A stretch of DNA of 11,031 nucleotides from Patescibacteria group bacterium (GCA_019750345.1 JAIEON010000075.1:1-11031), one strand, 5' to 3'. Shown: positions 1 through 5,251, counted from the first letter of the stretch. The notes: generated by a model from the sequence alone, not told the origin. Numbers and translations: made by a program.

Positions 1-186
1 AAAATAGCGCTGCACCATATCAAAGCTTCCAATGAAAATGGCTTGATGAAACTTGTAGAACAAGTAAGAGTATTTCTGGATCATTGTAAAAAATACCAGG
101 ACCTTAAGGGGTATGAACAAATTGTACAACAAGTACAACAGCACACACCTACTCTCTACCAGTTAGCTTCCAAGAAAAAGTACTAA
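1..186 (+). CDS. 3' end of an unrecognised protein gene (61 residues visible)
   Basis: The reading frame is open from the first base of the window to a TAA stop at 184-186, so this is the C-terminal part of a gene that begins outside. The visible part is hydrophilic and probably helical, rich in Lys, Gln, Val and Leu (for example EQVRVFLDHC and YEQIVQQVQQ), and ends in the basic tail SKKKY. I see no catalytic motif, membrane segment or metal-binding pattern and do not recognise the family. The frame runs straight into a strong intrinsic terminator 2 nt after the stop, which supports it being the true end of a + strand transcription unit. The function cannot be told from this fragment. Confidence 0.6.
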   Translation, partial: KIALHHIKASNENGLMKLVEQVRVFLDHCKKYQDLKGYEQIVQQVQQHTPTLYQLASKKKY

Positions 187-188
187 AA

Positions 189-223
189 AATTCCTGCATA
201 GAAATATGCAGGAATTCTTTTTT
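189..223. terminator. Bidirectional intrinsic terminator between the partial CDS and ssrA
   Basis: There is a perfect 12-bp inverted repeat (189-200 with 205-216) around a GAAA tetraloop. On the + strand it is followed by a run of T (218-223), and on the minus strand by six T (185-190). It can therefore end both the + strand gene stopping at 186 and the minus-strand tmRNA, whose 3' end is at 225. Confidence 0.9.
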
Positions 224-224
224 G

Positions 225-617
225 TGGAAATGGGGGCGTTGAAGCCCCGTGTAGATGCTCACGAACAAGTACTTCTCCATGCGTAGTACGATTTAATTGT
301 TAAGACAAAATCTCGAAACCGTACAAAACGATTCGTGTCCGAGCTTCAATTGTTTCGGCGTAGCGTCGAAGCGCACACTACATACCTGAGTTCGAATATA
401 TTATGCCGCGTCTACCCTCTCGAACAAAGAGATAGTGCGACACCAGACGGACCTAAAGTTAGGCGAGTGCTGGAGCGAAGCCAAATGCGTTAGCAAATGG
501 AGACTTCACTGATGCTGTTCTGTTGCCAGTTAAGCAGTGAACAATAGTTTACGAGATATGTTCATTCTCGGCATGCATACAGGTCCGATACAGTATCTAT
601 CGAAACCTTTCATTCCC
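225..617 (-). ncRNA. ssrA: Transfer-messenger RNA (tmRNA)
   Basis: tmRNA rescues ribosomes stalled on broken mRNAs: charged with Ala and carried by SmpB, it adds a degradation tag. Read on the minus strand, the 5' end is GGGAATG (617-611), followed by the family motif GGTTTCGATAG. The 3' side CATTTCC (232-226) closes a 7-bp acceptor stem with one G-U pair. The discriminator would be A (225), and CCA is not encoded. An H-type pseudoknot is readable: CGAGA/TCTCG (570-566 with 556-552) and GAACA/TGTTC (563-559 with 543-539). It ends 11 nt before a GGC that fits as resume codon (527-525). The tag frame stops at TAA (461-459). The T-arm (GGGGC, TTCAAC, GCCCC) has an unusual 6-nt loop. The length, 393 nt, is normal, and smpB lies next door on the same strand. 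The later pseudoknots were not fully worked out. Confidence 0.95.
459..527 (-). other. tmRNA tag reading frame (proteolysis tag, ends FAPALA)
   Basis: Starting at GGC (527-525), the frame reads GNRTASVKSP, continues through FANAF and ends GFAPALA before TAA, giving 22 encoded residues plus the Ala brought by the charged tmRNA. GGC as resume codon is inferred from its distance of 11 nt from pseudoknot 1 and from the likeness of AACTGGCAA to Firmicutes tmRNAs, whose tags begin A-G-K. An in-frame TAA lies upstream at 554-552. The hydrophobic small-residue C-terminus fits a protease tag, but it ends ALA, not the common LAA. Confidence 0.75.
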
Positions 618-691
618 GAATATTGCTGGAGCTCTATAGCAATATTCGTGCCAGAAGTTTTTTCTAGCGTAGCTGGAAAAAATTCTGGTAC
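617..691. repeat. Two adjacent long hairpins in the smpB-ssrA spacer
   Basis: Hairpin A pairs 648-664 with 676-691. It has one bulged G (657) and two G-U pairs, at 650/689 and 665/675, and an inner AGC/GCT top. Hairpin B is a perfect 11-bp inverted repeat (617-627 with 638-648) around a 10-nt loop, and its last base is the first base of the mature tmRNA. Neither is followed by a T-run on the minus strand, so they do not look like ordinary terminators. They may mark processing of a smpB-ssrA transcript to give the tmRNA 5' end; this is inference. Confidence 0.7.
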
Positions 692-716
692 AGAACAGTA
701 CTATATATTTTAACTC

Positions 717-1157
717 CTACTGACCCTCCCCTCGTCGCTCCTCCCTATCAAGGTCGCGCGATTTAATAGATTCTCTCTTATCAAAGTTCTTTTTACCCTT
801 CGCGATTGCGAGTTGGACCTTTATCAGGCCGCCTTTATTATACAACGATATAGGCACTACCGTCAAACCCTTACTCGCGAGTGCTTTCAAGAGCTCCATG
901 ATTTCTTTTTTGTGTACGAGGAGTTTGCGCGTACGGTACGGATCGTATGCAGAGCTGACATTTTTTTCTTGCCAAGCAGGAATATGTGCACCGAGCAGAT
1001 AAACTTCCCCACCCAATACTTGAACATACGCACCACTGAGTCCACCATGATTATGTTTGATTGATTTCACCTCTGTACCGAGCAACTCTATACCCGCTTC
1101 GAGTGTTCGTTCGAATGAATAATCAAATGATGCTTTTTTGTTACGAACGTATTCCAT
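717..1157 (-). CDS. smpB: SsrA-binding protein SmpB
   Basis: SmpB binds the tRNA-like part of tmRNA and takes the place of the codon-anticodon helix in the ribosomal A site during trans-translation. Family signatures are clear: NKKASFDYSFERTLEAGIEL near the start, GTEVKSIK with the following GGLSGAYV segment (the OB-fold core), then GAHIPAW, YDPYRTRKLLVHKKE and the late KGKKNFDKRESIKSRD. The basic tail that enters the decoding centre is short and acidic-mixed (DREERRGEGQ). I chose ATG at 1157 (MEYVRNKK, 146 residues), because family members begin just before the NRKA-like motif; a GTG at 1178 would add seven residues. The gene stops 99 nt upstream of ssrA on the same strand, so the two partners may be transcribed together. 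The promoter is uncertain; a weak candidate overlaps the divergent promoter near 1204-1209. Confidence 0.95.
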   Translation of the reverse strand: MEYVRNKKASFDYSFERTLEAGIELLGTEVKSIKHNHGGLSGAYVQVLGGEVYLLGAHIPAWQEKNVSSAYDPYRTRKLLVHKKEIMELLKALASKGLTVVPISLYNKGGLIKVQLAIAKGKKNFDKRESIKSRDLDREERRGEGQ

Positions 1158-1190
1158 AAGATGTATATATGGTAACACAAAGTCTAGCTA

Positions 1191-1218
1191 TTGACATATA
1201 TGTATTATCTGCGATAAT
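1191..1218 (+). promoter_or_regulatory. Sigma70-type promoter of the 64-residue gene, with a palindrome over the -10
   Basis: TTGACA (1191-1196) is a perfect -35. After 16 nt comes GATAAT (1213-1218), which matches 5 of 6 consensus bases. The start of transcription would be about 1225, leaving a leader of about 16 nt before the ATG at 1241. The -10 is one arm of a perfect 7-bp inverted repeat, TATTATC-TGC-GATAATA (1203-1219). The other arm also reads GATAAT on the minus strand toward smpB. Confidence 0.75.
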
Positions 1219-1240
1219 AGTTTTAAATTAAAAATTATAT

Positions 1241-1435
1241 ATGAGTACAGAAATGAATCAAGAAGATGGTGGTACCGGGGTTTCACCTCAAAAACCTGTT
1301 TATGACGGAATGAGTCTTCGACAATTAATCGATGAAGTAAACGCTACTAGTGCTCGCCCGAAGCCAAACAAGAACCAACAACTTCCTTCTCCTGGAAATT
1401 ATCCGAGCGACAAAAAAAGTCGTTACAACACTTAA
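1241..1435 (+). CDS. Small hydrophilic protein of unknown function (64 residues)
   Basis: I do not recognise this protein. It is polar and probably largely disordered. It has a Gly/Thr/Ser-rich acidic start (MSTEMNQEDGGTG), a short stretch that may be helical (GMSLRQLIDEVNA), and a Pro/Asn/Lys-rich basic tail. There is no signal peptide, membrane segment or cysteine. It is likely to be real, because a near-consensus promoter ends 22 nt before its ATG and a perfect 13-bp terminator begins 4 nt after its stop, so it forms a complete one-gene transcription unit. The start has no Shine-Dalgarno sequence and is preceded by the A/T-rich ATTATAT seen at other genes here. It diverges from smpB and converges on truB, but that does not show a function. 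Confidence 0.75.
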   Translation: MSTEMNQEDGGTGVSPQKPVYDGMSLRQLIDEVNATSARPKPNKNQQLPSPGNYPSDKKSRYNT

Positions 1436-1439
1436 AATT

Positions 1440-1476
1440 ATAAGGCTTAGAGCATTTACTCTAAGCCTTATTTTTT
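1440..1476. terminator. Terminator of the 64-residue gene, shared with truB
   Basis: A perfect 13-bp stem (1440-1452 with 1459-1471) with a 6-nt loop is followed by a T-run (1471-1476) on the + strand. The TAA stop of the facing truB gene (1470-1468) lies inside the right arm, so the same hairpin closes truB transcripts. On the minus strand the T-tract is weaker. Confidence 0.9.
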
Positions 1477-2229
1477 ATATTCCCCTACACTGGTTCGTAC
1501 GATTCTATATGCCAATGCCGGCACACCAAGAGATTCTCCCATCTTTTCAGCCAGACTTCTCATATACGTCCCCGATGATGCAGTAACAGAAAAAGTTACT
1601 AGTATGACTGTAGTATCCATTGTTTGCTCTTGCCATGTCTCAATAATTTCACTTTGGCGAAAGTCCCCTACCACTGTTTGAATAACAGGGATAGTAGCCA
1701 TAAGACACATACCAAAAGTTGTACGTTCAATACTTTTTAGATCTATATTTTTAATACTTACTTTCTTTACTGGCACCTCCACCATATTTCCCGCACGAGC
1801 ATGCATAAAAAGCGGTTTACCTTCTACAGGTCGAGATGAGTACATAGGATACGGAAGCTCTTTTATTGAAACGAGGCTTCTTGCCACTCTCTGGATATGA
1901 TCTTCTTCGAGTACTACGGACTCACTCCTTTTTACCATCCCCAACATATCAGCTGAGTCAGTGCTCGCACCCAGCAGTACTGTAAGTTCATAGACTTTTT
2001 CTAACCCAAGCAGTGTATCTTTTTGAAACCGTGCACCTCCGACCAATATCGGAACTATTCCCTCAGCCATCGGATCCAATCTGCCTGCATACGTCAATTT
2101 CTCTTCTGTTGAGAGATTTTTTTCTTGGCGAAAGCGCTCAAGCATCACCGCCAAAGTCTCTCCTGGAAGCTTCCAAAACGGGAAAATATATTGACTATAT
2201 AAGTCTTTTTGTGTATGATATGCAGACAT
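1468..2229 (-). CDS. truB: tRNA pseudouridine synthase B (U55), short form
   Basis: TruB makes pseudouridine at position 55 of the tRNA T-loop. The sequence has the family blocks in order: WKLPGETL (near residue 19, for KPxGxTS); AGRLDPMAEGIVPILVGGA with the catalytic Asp about residue 52; KVYELTVLLGASTDSADMLG; YSSRPVEGKPLFMHARAG; and SSGTYMRSLAEKMGESLGVP near the end. It stops soon after this last motif, so the C-terminal PUA-like domain of longer TruBs is missing. I chose ATG at 2229 (253 residues). Starting at 2271 would add 14 residues that match nothing in the family and would run across the divergent infC start. A candidate promoter (TTGTTT, 17 nt, TATAGT) would place the transcript start about 3 nt before this ATG. 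Its stop codon is inside the terminator it shares with the facing gene. The family is sure; the fine specificity is inferred. Confidence 0.9.
   Translation of the reverse strand: MSAYHTQKDLYSQYIFPFWKLPGETLAVMLERFRQEKNLSTEEKLTYAGRLDPMAEGIVPILVGGARFQKDTLLGLEKVYELTVLLGASTDSADMLGMVKRSESVVLEEDHIQRVARSLVSIKELPYPMYSSRPVEGKPLFMHARAGNMVEVPVKKVSIKNIDLKSIERTTFGMCLMATIPVIQTVVGDFRQSEIIETWQEQTMDTTVILVTFSVTASSGTYMRSLAEKMGESLGVPALAYRIVRTSVGEYKK
2191..2219 (+). promoter_or_regulatory. Promoter of infC-rpmI-rplT, inside the truB 5' coding region
   Basis: TTGACT (2191-2196) and TATGAT (2214-2219) are 17 nt apart and each matches 5 of 6 consensus bases. Transcription would begin about 2226. This lies within the first codons of the divergent truB. 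It rules out in-frame infC starts at 2209 or 2215, which lie upstream of the transcript start. Confidence 0.7.
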
Positions 2230-2238
2230 TATTGTACT

Positions 2239-2267
2239 ACTATAGCTTTGAAGGAACGAATAAACAA
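2239..2267 (-). promoter_or_regulatory. Candidate truB promoter, overlapping the infC start
   Basis: On the minus strand, TTGTTT (2267-2262), a 17-nt spacer and TATAGT (2244-2239) are found. The transcript would start about 2232, only some 3 nt before the truB ATG at 2229. The -35 is weak (3 of 6). The element overlaps the first infC codons. Confidence 0.4.
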
Positions 2268-2763
2268 ACAAATACGCGCAGACGAACTTCGTGTCGTTGA
2301 TGCCGAAGGAGAGAGCAGAGGGGTGATGTCACTCACAGACGCTCTTTTGCTTGCCGAATCTCTTGGCGTTGATTTGATTGAAACAGGCCCAAATGCGAAA
2401 CCACCTATCGCAAAGCTCATGGATTACGGTAAGTATCAATACGAACTGAAGAAACGATTACAAAAAGCTCGAGCGGGTGCAAAAACTACTGAGACCAAAT
2501 CAATTCAAATCAAAGTAGGTACCGGGGATAACGACCTAGAGCTCAAAGCCAAGACCGCATCAAAGTGGCTCAAAGAAGGTCACCGCATCAAAGTAGAGTT
2601 ATTCCTCCGCGGACGATCAAAAGGTATGGACGAAGCGTTTCTCAAGGAACGTCTTGACCGGGTCTTGCATTTTGTGACAGAACACTATAAGATAGCAGAA
2701 CCTCACAAACGCTCTCCAAAAGGACTAGCGATTGTAATCGAACGAGACAAATTGGCAAAATAA
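2248..2763 (+). CDS. infC: Translation initiation factor IF-3
   Basis: IF-3 binds the 30S subunit, keeps the subunits apart and checks start codons. The N-domain reads RINKQIRADELRVVD (residues 4-18) and carries the signature KLMDYGKYQYE (56-66). A Lys/Ala-rich linker (about 67-82) leads to the C-domain with IQIKVGTGDNDLELKAK, HRIKVELFLRGR and a KRSPKGLAIVI end. With TTG at 2248 the protein has 171 residues, the usual length. No ATG lies near the expected N-terminus: the in-frame choices downstream of the promoter are ATA (2242) and TTG (2248). IF-3 genes of many bacteria use a poor start codon (AUU in E. coli) for self-control, so this is probably a regulatory feature. It leads the classic infC-rpmI-rplT operon, with rpmI starting 7 nt after its stop. 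Confidence 0.95.
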   Translation: MKERINKQIRADELRVVDAEGESRGVMSLTDALLLAESLGVDLIETGPNAKPPIAKLMDYGKYQYELKKRLQKARAGAKTTETKSIQIKVGTGDNDLELKAKTASKWLKEGHRIKVELFLRGRSKGMDEAFLKERLDRVLHFVTEHYKIAEPHKRSPKGLAIVIERDKLAK

Positions 2764-2770
2764 CACATAT

Positions 2771-2962
2771 ATGGCAACAAAAACTAACAAATCATATACA
2801 AAGCGCCTTAAGGTAACAAAGACTGGTAAAATCATCGGTCGTAAGCCTGGCTTTAACCACAACAACGCCAAACAGTCACGCGTTCACCAGCTTGCTGGTA
2901 AAAAAGGAAAGGAATTTCCTATGACTCCGAAAGAGCTTGGACTTTTTATGCCGCACAACTAA
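2771..2962 (+). CDS. rpmI: Large-subunit ribosomal protein bL35
   Basis: This is a small basic 50S protein. The N-terminal half fits the family: KSYTKRLKVTKTGKIIGRKP resembles the usual KSAAAKRFKVTGTGKI(K)RRKAG block. The following GFNHNNAKQS takes the place of the usual GKSHLLTKKS. The C-terminus differs from common bL35: the usual KRRLR end is replaced by GKEFPMTPKELGLFMPHN, so this is a divergent form. The length (63) is right for the family. The position between infC and rplT, 7 nt after infC and 18 nt before rplT, is diagnostic. The start is preceded by CACATAT with no Shine-Dalgarno sequence. Confidence 0.88.
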   Translation: MATKTNKSYTKRLKVTKTGKIIGRKPGFNHNNAKQSRVHQLAGKKGKEFPMTPKELGLFMPHN

Positions 2963-2980
2963 TCATTTAATTATACCTGT

Positions 2981-3328
2981 ATGACACGAGTAAAACGAGG
3001 AACAATTGCAAACAAACGACGAAAGAACATTCTCTCTCAAGTAAAGGGGTATCGTTTTGGACGATCTACTAAAGAACGAATGGCTAAAGATGCTATCGCT
3101 CACGCTGGTACATACGCATTCGCACACCGTCGCGACAAGAAGAGTGACAAGCGTCGTCTCTGGCAAGTACAGATCAACGCTGCAGTACGAGGACTTGGCC
3201 TCACCTACTCTGTGTTCATCGACAAGCTCAAAAAGGCTAATGTTGAAGTAGATCGCAAAATCCTTTCTACTCTCGCTCAGACATCACCTGAATCTTTCAA
3301 AAGAATCTTTGATACTGTAAACAAATAA
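2981..3328 (+). CDS. rplT: Large-subunit ribosomal protein bL20
   Basis: bL20 binds 23S rRNA early in 50S assembly. The sequence is typical: MTRVKRGTIANKRRKNILSQ with the very basic N-terminal extension, then KGYRFGRSTKERMAKDAIAH, AFAHRRDKKSDKRRLWQVQI, NAAVRGLGLTYSVFIDKLKK and a helical C-terminal domain that ends at 115 residues, the normal length. It closes the infC-rpmI-rplT operon, and an 18-bp perfect terminator hairpin starts 6 nt after its stop. In E. coli bL20 represses its own operon through an mRNA structure; no such structure could be made out in the short spacers here. The start lacks a Shine-Dalgarno sequence. Confidence 0.96.
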   Translation: MTRVKRGTIANKRRKNILSQVKGYRFGRSTKERMAKDAIAHAGTYAFAHRRDKKSDKRRLWQVQINAAVRGLGLTYSVFIDKLKKANVEVDRKILSTLAQTSPESFKRIFDTVNK

Positions 3329-3333
3329 TTCTC

Positions 3334-3373
3334 ATAATAAAAAACCTCTCATTTCTGAGAGGTTTTTTATTAT
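3334..3373. terminator. Bidirectional terminator between rplT and prepilin 1
   Basis: A perfect 18-bp inverted repeat (3334-3351 with 3356-3373) surrounds a TTTC loop. Its arms contain A6 and T6 runs, so it works as a terminator in both directions. The TAA stop of the facing prepilin gene (3372-3370) lies within the right arm, and rplT ends 5 nt before the left arm. Confidence 0.93.
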
Positions 3374-3870
3374 AGCCCTGCCGCACCGGCAGTATAAAAA
3401 GCGTATGAATTTGCACCATTTGGTTGCCCTATCCAAATAGGACGCATGACGCTAGTGGGCACTATACCTTCAACCGTAGCATGAACTAATAACATATAAT
3501 CAGTCCCTGTTGAATTGGATTGATATAAATAACACCCTGTATTACTTATAGGTTTAGGATCAAGCGGAAGGACGGAAATGTAGGTCGGTGCAAGTCCTGG
3601 GATATATCCAGTGGCACCTGTTGTAGGATATCCTCCATAAGTAGCACAGTTTCCTCGCCATCCACTCGACGAAGGATAAGACCCGTAGTCATTTTTATAC
3701 AATTCGAGAGCGATTTGTAATTGTTTCATATCCGCTAACCTTTTCGCATCACGAGATTTTCCTCGAGCAGTATTGAGTGATGCGATTATAACTGCAGCCA
3801 AAATACCGATGATTGCGATGACTACGAGAAGTTCAATAAGAGTAAAACCTTTCTTACTATCTATTTTCAT
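3370..3870 (-). CDS. Type IV prepilin-like protein 1 (PilA/GspG-like)
   Basis: This is a pseudopilin or pilin subunit with a short basic leader, MKIDSKKG. A PilD-type peptidase would cut between Gly8 and Phe9, followed by FTLIELLVVIAIIGILAAV with Glu at mature position 5. The N-terminal helix (about 9-60) serves as membrane anchor and filament core. It continues as RDAKRLADMKQLQIALELYK, then the GSYP turn and a globular head with the LPLDP motif (101-105) and two cysteines (75, 113) that could form a disulfide. The mature form has 158 residues. It follows map by 18 nt, and that gap is filled by an extended -10 promoter. Its last codon lies in the terminator shared with rplT. A paralogue sits at 9305-9796. 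The pilin type, adhesion, DNA uptake or secretion, cannot be told without the assembly genes, which are not in the window. Confidence 0.93.
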   Translation of the reverse strand: MKIDSKKGFTLIELLVVIAIIGILAAVIIASLNTARGKSRDAKRLADMKQLQIALELYKNDYGSYPSSSGWRGNCATYGGYPTTGATGYIPGLAPTYISVLPLDPKPISNTGCYLYQSNSTGTDYMLLVHATVEGIVPTSVMRPIWIGQPNGANSYAFYTAGAAGL

Positions 3871-3877
3871 TACAAAC

Positions 3878-3886
3878 AGTATACCA
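3878..3886 (-). promoter_or_regulatory. Extended -10 promoter of prepilin 1, predicted leaderless
   Basis: TGGTATACT lies on the minus strand (3886-3878), with 7 nt between the -10 and the ATG. Transcription should begin about 3871, one base before the start codon. A TTGACA at 3900-3895 is only 11 nt from the -10 and cannot act as its -35. The element begins just after the map stop codon. Confidence 0.7.
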
Positions 3887-3888
3887 GA

Positions 3889-4653
3889 CTATTGTGTCAA
3901 TATTTCAGGCGTACCATCTTCGGTAATGAGAATCGTGTGTTCAAAATGTGCAGAACGTGAACCGTCAGTAGTCTTGAGTGTATAACCATCTTTCAGTAAG
4001 AAAACTTCTTCACTGCCACGTGAAAGCATTGGTTCGATAGCGACTACCATACCGGGAGCAAATTTTTCACCTCGTCCTTTTTTGCCATAGTTTGGAATAT
4101 AGGGGTCTTCATGAATCTCGCGACCTACGCCGTGACCCGCAAGACCTCGCACAATACCAAGCTTGTACGGCTTCACAAACTGCTCTACAGCGTGTCCTAC
4201 ATCCCCTACTGTACTTCCTGGACCGATTGCAGCGATTGCTTCATCAAGCGCACTTTTTGTAATAGAAAGAAGTTGTTTATCCTTTTGTGAAATCTCTCCT
4301 ACTCCGACTGAAATAGCATGGTCCAAATAGACACCCTGGTATTTTAGTCCGAGATCAAGTGCAATAATGTCTCCTTCTTTGAGTACATAGTCCCCTGGTA
4401 TACCATGAACGACTTCACTGTTTACAGAAGTAATCAAACTTGCTGGATACGGTCGATCCGCGCCCTCTGGGGTGTAGTTCAAAAACGCAGCAGTATGTCC
4501 CGATTCTGCGATAAGTTTTTTTGCGATATCATCAAGAGACTTAGTGCTCACTCCAGGTGCAACGTGAGTCGATACTTCACGCAAAATACGAGCGAGTATT
4601 GGACCACCCTCTCTGAGCTTTGCTATTTCTTCTGGTGTTTTGATAATAATCAT
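3889..4653 (-). CDS. map: Methionine aminopeptidase, type I
   Basis: This enzyme removes the initiator Met from new proteins and uses two metal ions. The pita-bread fold is readable: MIIIKTPEEIAKLREGG at the start, VVHGIPG with His83, the metal ligands Asp100 (ALDLGL) and Asp111 (YLDHAISV), His174 in GHGVG, His181 in IHEDPYIPNYG, Glu207 in AIEPML and Glu238 in AHFEHTILI. All ligands are present, so the enzyme should be active. Length 254 is normal for the short bacterial form without a zinc-finger extension. The ATG at 4653 overlaps the adk stop as ATGA, which indicates translational coupling. A start at 4677 would add eight unmatched residues. The adk-map pair after secY is the normal end of the spc operon. 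Its stop is followed at once by the prepilin 1 promoter. Confidence 0.96.
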   Translation of the reverse strand: MIIIKTPEEIAKLREGGPILARILREVSTHVAPGVSTKSLDDIAKKLIAESGHTAAFLNYTPEGADRPYPASLITSVNSEVVHGIPGDYVLKEGDIIALDLGLKYQGVYLDHAISVGVGEISQKDKQLLSITKSALDEAIAAIGPGSTVGDVGHAVEQFVKPYKLGIVRGLAGHGVGREIHEDPYIPNYGKKGRGEKFAPGMVVAIEPMLSRGSEEVFLLKDGYTLKTTDGSRSAHFEHTILITEDGTPEILTQ

Positions 4654-5243
4654 TGTGGTATTTGTAGTACATGACAAATATCTTGGTGAACACTTTCTAT
4701 TGATTGCTCTCCAAAAATATCATGCATGGTAACAAGAGGACTTTCTCGCAAGAGCGTAATAGCTGGCTCAACACTTTCATGGAACCACTTGATACGTTCC
4801 CACACTTCTTCATCGTTTAGATCGTCTGGTCTGCCACGACTTTTAATGTGTGAATGTGCCCATTCGTCACTTACTGAAAGATTGATCACATGAGCTTCAA
4901 ATTGATAGAAATCTATCATTGAAAGCAGTAATGGCACCTCAACTGACATACGAGGCGTTCCATCGATAAAGACCGTTCCTGTGCCCGTATAGCCATCAAT
5001 AAGACAGTGTGACCACATATGTACACCAACAAATGGTGGAGGGAGTTTACCAGTACGAGAAATCTCTCTGATCATATGAGCAGTATAGTTTTCGGTAGCC
5101 ATAAGCTCTCTAAATTTACTCCCTGTCTCTACAACAAGTGTCGGCAAGGTGGGTTCAAGTACTTTAATTTTGTCCTCAAGTAATGCTACTTGAGTCCCCT
5201 TTCCAGCACCGGAACGTCCAATAAAGACATAGAGCTTATTCAT
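4650..5243 (-). CDS. adk: Adenylate kinase-like nucleoside monophosphate kinase
   Basis: It is expected to move phosphate between ATP and AMP, giving ADP. The Walker A loop GRSGAGKGT (9-17) opens the protein. FIDGTPRMSVEVP (92-104) stands for the usual DGFPRT motif, with Thr in place of Phe. SRGRPDDLNDEEVWERI (135-151) holds the arginines and the DD/E pattern of the family, and the C-terminal helix follows. There is no long LID domain and no Cys zinc site. The AMP-binding part is divergent: TGSKFRELM (40-48) replaces the SxGDLLR pattern, so substrate preference is less certain than the fold. The position between secY and map is the classic adk place. The gene has its own extended -10 element just before the ATG and overlaps map by 4 nt. 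Confidence 0.85.
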   Translation of the reverse strand: MNKLYVFIGRSGAGKGTQVALLEDKIKVLEPTLPTLVVETGSKFRELMATENYTAHMIREISRTGKLPPPFVGVHMWSHCLIDGYTGTGTVFIDGTPRMSVEVPLLLSMIDFYQFEAHVINLSVSDEWAHSHIKSRGRPDDLNDEEVWERIKWFHESVEPAITLLRESPLVTMHDIFGEQSIESVHQDICHVLQIPQ

Positions 5244-5251
5244 TATTTTTT

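Noticed and set aside
390..400. GAGTTCGAATA on the + strand as a tRNA T-loop
   Set aside because: It is the complement of a segment inside the tmRNA; no acceptor or anticodon stem fits around it.
813..1064. Open frame on the + strand
   Set aside because: Antisense to smpB, which has clear family motifs; no promoter or family likeness.
2209..2247. Upstream infC starts (TTG 2209, ATG 2215)
   Set aside because: They lie before the predicted transcript start and add residues that match nothing in IF-3.
3741..3870. Shared 5' part of the two prepilin genes as an insertion-sequence or attachment repeat
   Set aside because: The likeness follows from the conserved pilin N-terminal helix; there are no terminal inverted repeats or target duplications.
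3884..3900. TTGACA (minus strand, 3900-3895) as -35 of the prepilin 1 promoter
   Set aside because: It is only 11 nt from the TATACT element, too close for sigma70; it also lies in the last codons of map.
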